In this document: in pieces, positions 36,601 through 44,265 of the stretch
Position numbering within the stretch: the stretch's first letter is position 1
How the letters are laid out: each line of letters starts with the position of its first letter
Source of the DNA: Giardia muris
Taxonomy: Eukaryota; Fornicata; Diplomonadida; Hexamitidae
Length of the DNA stretch: 64,000 bases
Assembly (NCBI GenBank): GCA_006247105.1
Contig: CM016926.1
Location: 1,178,001 to 1,242,000 of the forward strand
Direction: 5' to 3'
Notes under the pieces: generated by a model
What the model saw: only the letters and a program-made list of their open reading frames with translations
The model's database searches: none
What the model was told of the DNA's origin: nothing
Made by a program: the position numbers and the translations under genes

Positions 36601-36812
36601 GGATGCTGAAGAAACTTGAGAATAGCTGTCTGACCGATGACCTCGTTATGGTCTGCAAGGGAGTCAGCCAGGTACCGTGCCTGGCGGACGGTGCAGAGCG
36701 CCCCGAGGTGTGAGTCAGAGAGCTGGGCCATCAGAGTGGCCGTCGTCTGCAGGATAACGCGCTCGACGACGTATTGAGGGGGCAAATCAAGAACGGCTCT
36801 CTCTAATCGCAT
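33696..36812 (-). CDS. NEK-family pseudokinase with C-terminal ankyrin repeats
   Basis: About 1,038 residues from the ATG at 36,812 (another in-frame ATG at 36,821 would leave only 9 nt to the divergent gene). Residues ~1-290 form a kinase fold that is clearly degenerate: no VAIK lysine in 'LCTVRQARYLADSL', HRD reads HRG (36,342-36,350) and DFG reads DFH, while 'IAYMAPEML' and 'SDLWSLGCVMYFMCTG' are kept. A ~500-residue Ser/Pro/Glu-rich linker follows, then about seven ankyrin repeats ('GMTALMLAIMHRHRAVAEIL', 'GRTALMLAASHGYSDLVAVL'). This is the standard layout of Giardia NEKs, many of which are inactive and probably act as scaffolds. Confidence 0.87.
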   Translation of the reverse strand: MRLERAVLDLPPQYVVERVILQTTATLMAQLSDSHLGALCTVRQARYLADSLADHNEVIGQTAILKFLQHPNLVRVIDIIYSPYKCSYCVVLDRVSTTLTDLVQRSLAMGRPLPEEEVWRLTAQMVSGLIYLHSSWTKKYVDSNGETVIIGRIPHRGIHPDSIYILADGTAVLSDFHLPMTPQDIISLNTLDEIAYMAPEMLTGGGMFSLKSDLWSLGCVMYFMCTGTPCFTGETIAELKQRIVNGICVGLDKTHANYSEVLISAIHKLLSVNPLQRPTAVELSEHPHIANCDVIFSEDASNTGIHSNLRTLPTPNNAHQPLVVNIAKMDKNSEIVVQPVRYKRDLGFSSAELGTQPEEVSPLRRVPHKVSEEGQISAVIELSEESFEHPTVNDESTTIEPSLLLKQPPGPDSDRRASPPTVGEHRNTYTYDNTRQSPMSHEASLAARLDAGIPRLSVTMGMTGIVPAAPQNIDTYLYDESEKNVEQTWEVPIVSVTEHVPDDDTETPGKQIEVDDANTSQWTMEEPTRDKTLSMDSSCLGGGDPSQLITRQGNDSFAEAAPLESMGQSLEPSLAMSHPLSDYPNPSMDSSLKPLSVENPNNLQQEHELPAEEHLPLSTIAASDYFSPRPISKDDTCLNEASWTQPQGSIISGLPRPSSRMRSKGPSFQVQVERVMAERRQGDTSAMISTLPKTPRSDSSALPSISPFMATTTPSFFNTSRATLDRVPPSSDSQAIFVEKPYVVPGRQKTITDESIESEQHPSYTARMPRPPKSNFRGKTSLMKAAIAGDLETALASIHEARLQDITGMTALMLAIMHRHRAVAEILINAELNIQDGSGWTALMWAVHMGDMYSVQMLLPEAGKRDIYGRTALMLAASHGYSDLVAVLADCEGGLQRRDGWTALMAASFHSLVEVDYILADREIGLPGKIPNTICLSQHGNTDAYLECVRILAPKETGLTTTRLFQWGSGFTALMAAALANFGGACRLLFDQEGKIFQSDGKGAEDYAEEYASNGALAALHEAIEQQSRYRGETRPRM

Positions 36813-36830
36813 TTTAATCATCAAAAAAGC
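36813..36830. promoter_or_regulatory. 18-nt divergent promoter (NEK / ankyrin-RING)
   Basis: The bases tttaatcatcaaaaaagc separate two divergent start codons (9 nt if the NEK starts at 36,821). A/T-rich initiator-like on both sides. Confidence 0.5.
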
Positions 36831-38549
36831 ATGGAGACGAGGCTGATGCGCGCCGTGAATGAGCGCCGGATGGACGTAATCACCGGAACGCTCCTCCTGG
36901 ACAAGGGCGCGCAGGATGAGCAGGGCTGGACCGCTCTGATGTATGCGGCGCAGAATGGTTATCTTGAGGCTGTTAATAAGCTAATTCACCATGAGAAACG
37001 TATCCGTGACAATAAGGGACGGACGGCTCTCATCCACGCCGTCGGAAGCGGAGACGTTGATGTAGTTAAGGCAATTATTCCCTTCGAGGCTGGGATGTCC
37101 GACGAGACTGGCCGGACCGCACTCATGTACGCCGCTCGGGCACGTAACATCCAGCTTTGCCAGCTACTCGCCGGAAAGGAGCTTGGCCTTACCGACAACC
37201 AGAAGTGGACGGCCCTTATGCATTGCCTTGATGCCCGATACGATGGCGTAGATGAATCTTTAGTCGACCCGACCCTTCCCGGGGGTTCCCGACAGGCCAG
37301 GGCCGAGATCGTCCAGATGCTTGCGGCTCGCGAGGCAGGCCATCAATCCTCGACAGGAATCACCGCTTTGATGCTTGCAGCAGAGACCGGAATAGATGAG
37401 TGCGCGGTCATTCTGATGGGACGTGAGCTTGGAAAGCAGACCGAGGATGGACGCACAGCCCTCATGTATGCGGCACAGTTCGGATTCCGACGAATTGTTC
37501 GCTCCCTCCAGAAGGAGAGAGGCCTTAGAACAGACCTTGGGTGCACAGCCTTGATGTATGCGGCACAATATGGTCATGCAGACTGCATTCCATTTCTCAT
37601 CGAGGAGGCTGGGAACTCTCGAAAGGATGGGTTGACAGCACTCATGCTCGCAGCGCGTGGGGGGCATATCGAGTGCGTGAAGCTTCTAGTCAAGCAAGAG
37701 GCGGGGATGGTCACCTCGACCGGGATGACTGCGTATCTCTACGCATTGGAGGAGAAGCACACGGAATGTGCCGAGTTTCTCGAGGAAGCAGAGCAGAAGG
37801 CAACCTCGATGTCTCAAACCGTCCGGAATCGTGTCAAAAGTCAAACCGAAATCAATGACTCTCTTGCTTCCCTTTTAGCCACGACCGCAATGCATGAGAA
37901 CCTTGACGTTGCAGCTCTTGAAACGACCACCCTCACCAAGGAACTCACGAGTCTTAAGGAGCAGTTACGAGAAAAAGAACGGGACATCGAGTCTCTTTCG
38001 ACGGAGGTCAATAGACTACGGATCGAACTTCGTAAGCGTGATAACCTCATTGTGAAGAAGGATGGAGAGCTACTTGAGGCACAAGATAAATTGAAGGTGT
38101 CACGAGAGACGGTTCGACAGCTCCAGCATGATCTATCAGCCAAGGAAGCAGAGCTTGCGGTCTTTCAGACGGAAAAGGAGGCAAACAAAGAAAATAGTCA
38201 AACTGGACAGTTGGGTCGTAGCCTAAGTGGCCTTAAGGATAGCAACACAAAGGTGGCGCTTGACCTTCCTCTCAATCCGGATGTACTCAATGGACTAACC
38301 CATCAGCAGCTCTCGGAACTGGATGAGCGCCTTTGGCGCGCCGTCGATATTGTGAAGATGGCAAAGAGTAACATCCTCTCAACGACGTTCCACCTCTGTA
38401 CGATCTGCCTCGAGCAGCCTGCAACGGTCTTCTACCTTCCTTGTCAACATCTTGTAACGTGTAAGTCGTGCGAGATGGCGATGAGGGATAACAAGTGTCC
38501 GATCTGCCGTGCAAATATTGCATCATCCTACGTCGTATATTCTTCCTGA
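36831..38549 (+). CDS. Ankyrin-repeat, coiled-coil, RING-finger protein
   Basis: 572 residues. About nine ankyrin repeats in the first 340 ('GWTALMYAAQNGYLEAVNKL', 'GRTALMYAAQFGFRRIVRSL'), a coiled coil at ~360-460, and a C-terminal RING finger: CTIC, then 'PCQHLVTCKSC' and 'CPIC'. The RING suggests a ubiquitin ligase, with ankyrin repeats choosing the substrate; this is inferred from the domain pair. Giardia 'protein 21.1' members with RING ends are of this form. The spacer pseudogene at 14,130-15,331 shares the ankyrin-plus-RING plan. Converges with GPRT, 9 nt apart. Confidence 0.85.
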   Translation: METRLMRAVNERRMDVITGTLLLDKGAQDEQGWTALMYAAQNGYLEAVNKLIHHEKRIRDNKGRTALIHAVGSGDVDVVKAIIPFEAGMSDETGRTALMYAARARNIQLCQLLAGKELGLTDNQKWTALMHCLDARYDGVDESLVDPTLPGGSRQARAEIVQMLAAREAGHQSSTGITALMLAAETGIDECAVILMGRELGKQTEDGRTALMYAAQFGFRRIVRSLQKERGLRTDLGCTALMYAAQYGHADCIPFLIEEAGNSRKDGLTALMLAARGGHIECVKLLVKQEAGMVTSTGMTAYLYALEEKHTECAEFLEEAEQKATSMSQTVRNRVKSQTEINDSLASLLATTAMHENLDVAALETTTLTKELTSLKEQLREKERDIESLSTEVNRLRIELRKRDNLIVKKDGELLEAQDKLKVSRETVRQLQHDLSAKEAELAVFQTEKEANKENSQTGQLGRSLSGLKDSNTKVALDLPLNPDVLNGLTHQQLSELDERLWRAVDIVKMAKSNILSTTFHLCTICLEQPATVFYLPCQHLVTCKSCEMAMRDNKCPICRANIASSYVVYSS

Positions 38550-38553
38550 CGCG

Positions 38554-38559
38554 TTCACT
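38554..38559 (-). terminator. AGTGAA polyadenylation signal (GPRT)
   Basis: Overlaps the TGA stop of the GPRT gene on the minus strand, inside the 9-base gap to the convergent gene. Confidence 0.65.
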
Positions 38560-39260
38560 CACCAGTTAGGCACCGGTAGTGAGGCCCTGAGCTCGTCCAA
38601 TGCTCTTGTAAAGCGGCCACGAAACTCGAAAATGGCCTCTTGGTCCCCACCCTTGACGAAGATATGAGGCCAGCCTCTTCTTATCCCAAGGTCATCAAGC
38701 CCAAAACCAATGAGCCATGCAGGGTTCGGGAGTTCCGAGTATCCGCAGAACTCGGGGGTAAAGTCTCGGGACGTTGCTCCTTCCCGGTCGGATGCTTGGC
38801 GAGCAAAGGCTGCACAGACCACGGCATGAGGAACGTGGGCCTTAATGGCATAGACGGTATTACCGGAATCGATCAACTCGTCGATAATCACGACGTGCTC
38901 GGTCTTCCCAAGCGCCGGAATGTCGGTCACGTCGAGTTTGACATTCTGCTGGACTTGGCCCGAGTAGGATGATACCTTAACGAAATGGACGTGATAAGGG
39001 AAGCGGAGGTGAGGGAGCAACAGGGCTATGAAGTAGAAGGCGCCCGTGAGGAGTCCGAGGAGGTGGACGGGCTTGTCATCGAGGCGAGAGGCATAGTAAT
39101 CATTGAGCTTCCTAGCGACCTCACGGACGATGAGGTCACACTCGTCCCGAGTTATGAGGATCGCATAATCCCGAGCCTCCTCCTCGGAGATGTCACCGAT
39201 GGTCGCTAAGAAGCTCGCCCGCATTTCATCGAGAGGCCTGTGAGTAACAACGCAATTCAT
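38559..39260 (-). CDS. Guanine phosphoribosyltransferase
   Basis: 233 residues from the ATG at 39,260 ('MNCVVTHRPLDEM'). A type I PRTase that makes GMP from guanine and PRPP. Giardia cannot make purines and depends on salvage, so this is central. The PRPP loop reads 'VVIIDELIDSGNT', where other family members have EDIxDTGxT; the hood and substrate region contains 'FVKVSSYSG' and 'PAWLIGFGLDDLG'. The divergent PRPP loop is like that reported for the Giardia enzyme, which is specific for guanine. The extension to 39,335 is out of keeping with family length (~230 residues). Confidence 0.88.
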   Translation of the reverse strand: MNCVVTHRPLDEMRASFLATIGDISEEEARDYAILITRDECDLIVREVARKLNDYYASRLDDKPVHLLGLLTGAFYFIALLLPHLRFPYHVHFVKVSSYSGQVQQNVKLDVTDIPALGKTEHVVIIDELIDSGNTVYAIKAHVPHAVVCAAFARQASDREGATSRDFTPEFCGYSELPNPAWLIGFGLDDLGIRRGWPHIFVKGGDQEAIFEFRGRFTRALDELRASLPVPNW

Positions 39261-39394
39261 TTTCCCTCCAATTGGGACCCAGTCGGGAAACGCCACTAGC
39301 TTCAGCTCCACACAGCCAAGGCTATTTATACGCACGAGTTGGTACTAGGGTGGAAGATACATATGGCCCCACTAGATCGAGAGAAGCGTGTCTG

Positions 39395-42300
39395 TCATGC
39401 ATCAAGCATGCTCAAGATGCTTCGAAAACGTTCCTCAACGGCTGCTGGTCGTCCATCGCCAACGTCACATGACGAACGTGTTGATAATGGATCTTCAACC
39501 TCACTCAATAGGCGAAGTGACTCATCATTGGGGATCTCTTTGGATTCCTGTGCGTTACTTAACTGGCGGTGGTGAGGCAAGGGTGCTGGAAAGACAGTAG
39601 GAAGCTCCACAAGAGGTTTTGGTATCGGTTCGGCAGGTATATCAGAAGTATTTGCTATTGAATAATGAGTGCTCAACTTCGTCCGAGGTGCCGCCCCATG
39701 AAAGATAAGGCGAGAGCCTACCTCCTCACGGATCGTCTCCGATGATAATAGGGATAAAGTACTCGGAATATTTGATGGAACCCCATCCCCATGATTCAAA
39801 AAGGATGACGCCTCAATCGGATCCTGACTATCAATAGGAACTTCCAGAAGGGGTTTAGTGGTGGTGGCAGATGTGATGGGGTTCTGATTCAATGCTTGAG
39901 GAGTGGCCACAAAAGGACTGCTTCGAAAGCTAGATAATAGCCCATGGACTTCTATATCTGTCCTTTGCAGAGGAGGAGTCTTTGGCTCCGGGGGTACCTC
40001 AGAGGTGTCCATCTCACGCACAGGGCTTTGTGCTCGACTTAGAACCTCCAAATAACGGGTTTTGAGCCCGGAGAGCTCAAGCTGGAACTTCTCTAATTGT
40101 CTATCCTTATCACAAACGCTTTGCTGTAATTCGTCAATCATCTCACGATATTTCTGAGCAGGAAGCTGTGTCTTTAACAGATTCAGCGTCCTATTAGCAT
40201 TCTCTAACCTTCCTTTCAAGCCTGCTAGGACCGTCGAATCCACCCGTTCGGGTGATGGTAGTGGTTCTTTCATCGGGTCTGTTTGTATGCCGACGACCAC
40301 AAGGTCTGGAAGGTCCACCTCCAATGCAGATATCGAAGCATCAATGGTCTCCAAGTAGATGGAGGTCTGGACCCCTCGATAGATCCCGGAGGCGGGTTGG
40401 ACCTCTATTGACTCATCAACTTGGATAGTCATTGCGATTATACTCTCCAGAGGACTACAAGAACGAGAGATTTGAAGTGGAGACGAACAGAAGTCTTCTA
40501 TCAACCATTGTGTTGCACGATACGTTGTTGGACCCATTTCGCACTGGATACCTACGACATTGGTTCGACCATCTGAATGACTACGGTCTTCTTCAGGACC
40601 GGTCTGTATGGCAACAAACCTCACCGCTGGAACATCTGCTTGTATCCCTACGCTTTGGTCCAGTTCAGAATCGACTTCTGAGGGGGTTGAAGGTGAGGAT
40701 TTGGCTAAGAGCTCGCATTGTACTCCCACATATCGCACAGAGGGCGCTTCGGATTGGATTCCAGCCGTTTTCCGAGAACGACTCTGTCGTTGTGTAAGGA
40801 TTTGAACGTAGAGCTGAAGGGCATTATCCAAAGTCTCGTCAGTTAGATCATCCGCCACGAACTGAATATGAAGCTTTTCGATTATTGAGGAGGGTATGAT
40901 TGAGCACGTGACGCCGAATGACCTATTCTGGACGTCCTCGAGTATGGAGAGGTCACGGTATGTAAGGTCTGTCTCGGTTAAGGTAGTCATAGTGCAGTTC
41001 TTGGTGGTATCAATAACTTGTCTGCTCAAATTGATCGGGCTGGAGGCCTTCTCTTCGAGTGTGAAGGCTATTGTCTGACAGGAGACGTCTTGCGTTGGAT
41101 TAATGAGCTCGTCCACTTGAATGGCTACGCCTTGGTTCTCTTCCAATTCATCTGTCTGGAATCCTTGTGAGGAAGTGTCAATATCGAGGAGGTATGTAAC
41201 TTGACAACCGAAATCCAAATCCCCGGTGTTACGAATCTCAATGTATCGCTTCTCCTCCAGGTATTGCTTCTGTAGGATAGCCTTAAGTGCATCGAGCTCA
41301 GTGCACGCGTTATTATAGTCTGTCTCCAGCTCAGAAACCCGGACGTATAACGCTTCATTCTCCTCTCTAAGTATCTCCCTAGCTGAGAGCAAATCTTGTA
41401 TCTTATCCGTCGTGCGCTCAAGAGCAGTCTCGCTTGAAGCCAACTTCGCTGTGAGTAGGCCAAGAGTCGTGACGACGTAGGTTGAGAAGTCATCGTGTGT
41501 AACTACATTGATATTCAGCCTTTTCTTTATGGCTTCGACAACGGCATCAGGAAGCTGGATGCATTCAGCCACAGAATCATGAAGCTCGGAGATCAAGGCC
41601 AATTGGTCAGTGGTTTGTTTATGAAATGCCTCTGCTGCATGATTAACCACACTCAGTTGATTTCTCAGTTCCTCGATGGTTGCATCTCTTTTGGAGACGA
41701 GTGATGATACGTTGGCGAGCTCCTGATCTCTGATGGACAACTGTTCTTGCAAAGATCCAATCGTTGCGGTGAGGTCTTCTTGCTTCTTAGCGGCCTGATG
41801 GTGTAGCACCCCTCCATGCACCCGCTCACGTAGGAGGCGGTTATCGAACGAGAGCATGAAGAGCCTACGCCGATAGGAGTGAAGGATGCTCATGTAACCA
41901 GAAACACCCTCGGGAATTGGGTATTGAAGCGCGGCCAATCCCTCCTGTTTTCCGAGTATTTCTTCCAAGGCTGCCACCTGATGACGAAGAAAGCCAAGCT
42001 CATCCACTTGGGAGGCTCGTATGAGTTCTTGTTTATCACCATAGGTGATCGTCTCTTCGGGCTGCAAAGCCGCCTTAAGTTGTTCATTTTGACGCCGTAG
42101 AAGCTCTATCTCGTCGTCATGAGCCCGAAGGGCCTCCGTCAGTCTTATCAGCTCATCATGCAGATATTTGTTCTCGCCTTGAAGAGTATGCAAGGATTCG
42201 ACCTCAATGACACGTTCACCCTCCTTAAGGACGACGAGGGACTCTAGAGCATCAGTTTGGACCTCTTCCGAAACAAATTGGGGCGTGTTATGTACGTCCA

Positions 42301-43177
42301 CATGCGTATTACGTGTACGGTCTGGTTTCGGATGTATTCGGAGCTCTGAGTCTCTATTTGTAAGTGTGAGGCTACTTTGTGAGATGGTGGACGTCCAGTG
42401 CTTATCAAGAGAGCCGGGAGTCGGAGTAGTAGCACGGCCGAAGACTATCACATGCTCATTGACAACCATCTCAGCACCACCTCGTTGGCCGCGTAGGACA
42501 CTTGATCGAACCGAGGAACGTGCTCTTCCATCTTCCGGCTGGGTCTGAGTTGGTGCGGGTGGAAGAGGAGGTATTTCCAGACGGGAGGGATTGGAACCAT
42601 CTATAATAGAGCTCTCTGGGCCTTCCTTCCGATCAGCGAGCGTGGATAAGGTAAGATCTTTTTCCTTGACCACGAAGTTGTCGTTTAGGACTCGAAGGGT
42701 GGGGACACTCTTCAAAACCTGTTCCGTAAAGTCGGACATCAAGGCACACACGGGGTTTGCGGAGAGATTAAGAGACTCGAGCATGGGGAGGTCGAGGACA
42801 GGCCGAATGTTATCAAGAGACTGAATGGCATTGAAGCTGAGGTCCACTCGCCGGACGGACTGAGGTATTTGGATGGAAATCGTCGTTATTTGGTTATGTG
42901 ACAGGTCCAATAAGTCTAACTTCGGGAAAGGAAGAACGTGGCAGACCTCGGCTATCCGGTTGTGAGAAAGCACGAGCTCGCGGAGGCAGAACATTGGGAC
43001 GAGTCCCGCGATGCTGGTGAGCCGGTTGCGTGAGGCACTAAAGACCTCCGCTTGGGTCGACACTAGAGGGATGAGGTTCTCTAGAATATCGAGGTCGAGC
43101 CCGTCGAGCAAAACCCGGCGCTCGGGCCCATTGGGAGCCAGGTTCTTGACGAGTTCCACGATCTTAGTTGATAGCAT
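39395..43177 (-). CDS. LRR / coiled-coil protein with GIQTD-motif array
   Basis: 1,260 residues. Residues ~20-170 are SDS22-like leucine-rich repeats ('LRELVLSHNRIAEV', 'LDLLDLSHNQITTI'). A disordered part (to ~300) includes 'VVNEHVIVFGRATTP'. Coiled coil spans ~320-650 and ~985-1,050. Between them (~670-970) lie about eleven short motifs of the form G/A-I/V/F-Q-T/V/S/C/A-D/E, plus one near residue 307. The extreme end is 'RFRSILSMLDA'. LRR plus coiled-coil proteins of this sort are often axonemal or basal-body components; this is inference. The gene at 45,480 is a paralogue that shares the LRR, the 'NEH.I.F' segment, 'YRR+LF' and the C-terminal helix but not the motif array. Confidence 0.8.
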   Translation of the reverse strand: MLSTKIVELVKNLAPNGPERRVLLDGLDLDILENLIPLVSTQAEVFSASRNRLTSIAGLVPMFCLRELVLSHNRIAEVCHVLPFPKLDLLDLSHNQITTISIQIPQSVRRVDLSFNAIQSLDNIRPVLDLPMLESLNLSANPVCALMSDFTEQVLKSVPTLRVLNDNFVVKEKDLTLSTLADRKEGPESSIIDGSNPSRLEIPPLPPAPTQTQPEDGRARSSVRSSVLRGQRGGAEMVVNEHVIVFGRATTPTPGSLDKHWTSTISQSSLTLTNRDSELRIHPKPDRTRNTHVDVHNTPQFVSEEVQTDALESLVVLKEGERVIEVESLHTLQGENKYLHDELIRLTEALRAHDDEIELLRRQNEQLKAALQPEETITYGDKQELIRASQVDELGFLRHQVAALEEILGKQEGLAALQYPIPEGVSGYMSILHSYRRRLFMLSFDNRLLRERVHGGVLHHQAAKKQEDLTATIGSLQEQLSIRDQELANVSSLVSKRDATIEELRNQLSVVNHAAEAFHKQTTDQLALISELHDSVAECIQLPDAVVEAIKKRLNINVVTHDDFSTYVVTTLGLLTAKLASSETALERTTDKIQDLLSAREILREENEALYVRVSELETDYNNACTELDALKAILQKQYLEEKRYIEIRNTGDLDFGCQVTYLLDIDTSSQGFQTDELEENQGVAIQVDELINPTQDVSCQTIAFTLEEKASSPINLSRQVIDTTKNCTMTTLTETDLTYRDLSILEDVQNRSFGVTCSIIPSSIIEKLHIQFVADDLTDETLDNALQLYVQILTQRQSRSRKTAGIQSEAPSVRYVGVQCELLAKSSPSTPSEVDSELDQSVGIQADVPAVRFVAIQTGPEEDRSHSDGRTNVVGIQCEMGPTTYRATQWLIEDFCSSPLQISRSCSPLESIIAMTIQVDESIEVQPASGIYRGVQTSIYLETIDASISALEVDLPDLVVVGIQTDPMKEPLPSPERVDSTVLAGLKGRLENANRTLNLLKTQLPAQKYREMIDELQQSVCDKDRQLEKFQLELSGLKTRYLEVLSRAQSPVREMDTSEVPPEPKTPPLQRTDIEVHGLLSSFRSSPFVATPQALNQNPITSATTTKPLLEVPIDSQDPIEASSFLNHGDGVPSNIPSTLSLLSSETIREEVGSRLIFHGAAPRTKLSTHYSIANTSDIPAEPIPKPLVELPTVFPAPLPHHRQLSNAQESKEIPNDESLRLLSEVEDPLSTRSSCDVGDGRPAAVEERFRSILSMLDA
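40270..41165 (-). repeat. Array of GIQxD/E (LC8-binding-like) motifs within the LRR protein
   Basis: Reading the protein in order: GFQTDE, AIQVDE, SCQTIA, GIQSEA, GVQCEL, GIQADV, AIQTGP, GIQCEM, TIQVDE, GVQTSI and GIQTDP, with VQTDAL alone near 42,255. Dynein light chain LC8 binds extended motifs with a central Gln, either TQT or GIQVD (as in nNOS). The motifs are short, spaced irregularly (~12-60 residues) and separated by poorly conserved sequence. Confidence 0.65.
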
Positions 43178-43212
43178 TCGGAGTTTATAGATTAGGTAGG
43201 CTTTTCAGCTAC

Positions 43213-44253
43213 TCAGTTGCTCGTGCACCAGCAGAAGTGTACTGGTTCGATCAGAGTCTTCCCATAGTCACGGAGCCCATCCAGGCCTCTAACCTCTGCA
43301 GGGCGTAATGGACTTAAGATCAAATCAAAGTCATCATAAAGACTCATCAGCTGGTCGATGTACTTCTGCTGCATTAGAGCACGGCTTCTACACATGAAGC
43401 ATGGACTATTCTCGTTCGCGTCAAGAAGGAAGTTAACGACGATCGTATGACAGTCCATATCTAGGACGGCAAGCTGTTGTACTAGGCGTTCTGTCTCGTA
43501 GATGGAAAGGAACTCGGGGATACAGACGGCGATGAACGTGCAGAGCGAAGGGTCACGGAACTCGGTACAGACCCGTTCGACGCTAGAAAGGATTGGTTGG
43601 ACACGGTCTAGCATCTCGAAGATGCCGGTACTATCCGTCCCCATCATCGATGTGATCATGTTCAGGATTCCTGACATGTTGTTACGGATTTCGAGGACTG
43701 TCTTAAGAAGCTTCTTCATCGTCTCAGGGAGGCCAAGGAACCGAAGGGTATGGCCTGTTGGAGCGGTATCGAAAATGACTGCGGCATACTCCGCAGACTC
43801 AACAAGCTTGATGACCTTTGAGAAGAAGACGAATTCGTCCATCCCAGGCCCACCCATAGCGCCGTCTTTAAGGAAGCCCGTCAAAGACTTCAACATGGTG
43901 TTGAAGTTCATTAAGTCCTGAGCCTCTTGAGCATCCGTGGTTGATTGACTCGCTTGAGGATCTTGTATGGATTCGGTGATCTTGGCCATCTCATCGGTAG
44001 GATTGATCTCGGCGACGAACAGGTTCGTCACTCCGTCGACCACCGAGGGCTCTGGTCCGAATTGCTGGTTGAAGGCGTCAGATAGATTATGGGCTGGGTC
44101 TGTAGATATAAGTAGGAATCGCTCGTCCGGTCGGGCTTCAGCCATACGGAGAGCGAGGGCCGACGAGGTCGTCGTCTTCCCGACCCCGCCTTTACCCCCG
44201 ACAAAAATCCAACGGTACGTGAGTTGATCCAGAATGCCTTGGATAGACCGCAT
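43213..44253 (-). CDS. GET3/ArsA-family ATPase
   Basis: 346 residues from the ATG at 44,253. Cytosolic dimeric ATPase that delivers tail-anchored proteins to the ER. The deviant Walker A is GGKGGVGKTT, with the signature lysines K21 and K26; 'LISTDPAHNLSDAF' is switch I, and 'FDTAPTGHTLRFLGLP' is switch II. 'NSPCFMCRSR' holds the CxxC that binds zinc between subunits in Get3 and marks it apart from bacterial ArsA. It ends 36 nt upstream of the LRR gene's start on the same strand. The divergent neighbour begins 12 nt away. Confidence 0.93.
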   Translation of the reverse strand: MRSIQGILDQLTYRWIFVGGKGGVGKTTTSSALALRMAEARPDERFLLISTDPAHNLSDAFNQQFGPEPSVVDGVTNLFVAEINPTDEMAKITESIQDPQASQSTTDAQEAQDLMNFNTMLKSLTGFLKDGAMGGPGMDEFVFFSKVIKLVESAEYAAVIFDTAPTGHTLRFLGLPETMKKLLKTVLEIRNNMSGILNMITSMMGTDSTGIFEMLDRVQPILSSVERVCTEFRDPSLCTFIAVCIPEFLSIYETERLVQQLAVLDMDCHTIVVNFLLDANENSPCFMCRSRALMQQKYIDQLMSLYDDFDLILSPLRPAEVRGLDGLRDYGKTLIEPVHFCWCTSN

Positions 44254-44265
44254 CTGCAAAAAAAA
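44254..44265. promoter_or_regulatory. 12-nt divergent promoter (GET3 / Cys-rich protein)
   Basis: The whole gap is tgcaaaaaaaaa. A poly-A tract abutting one ATG (poly-T for the other strand) is the only possible initiator; shortest divergent gap in the window. Confidence 0.55.
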
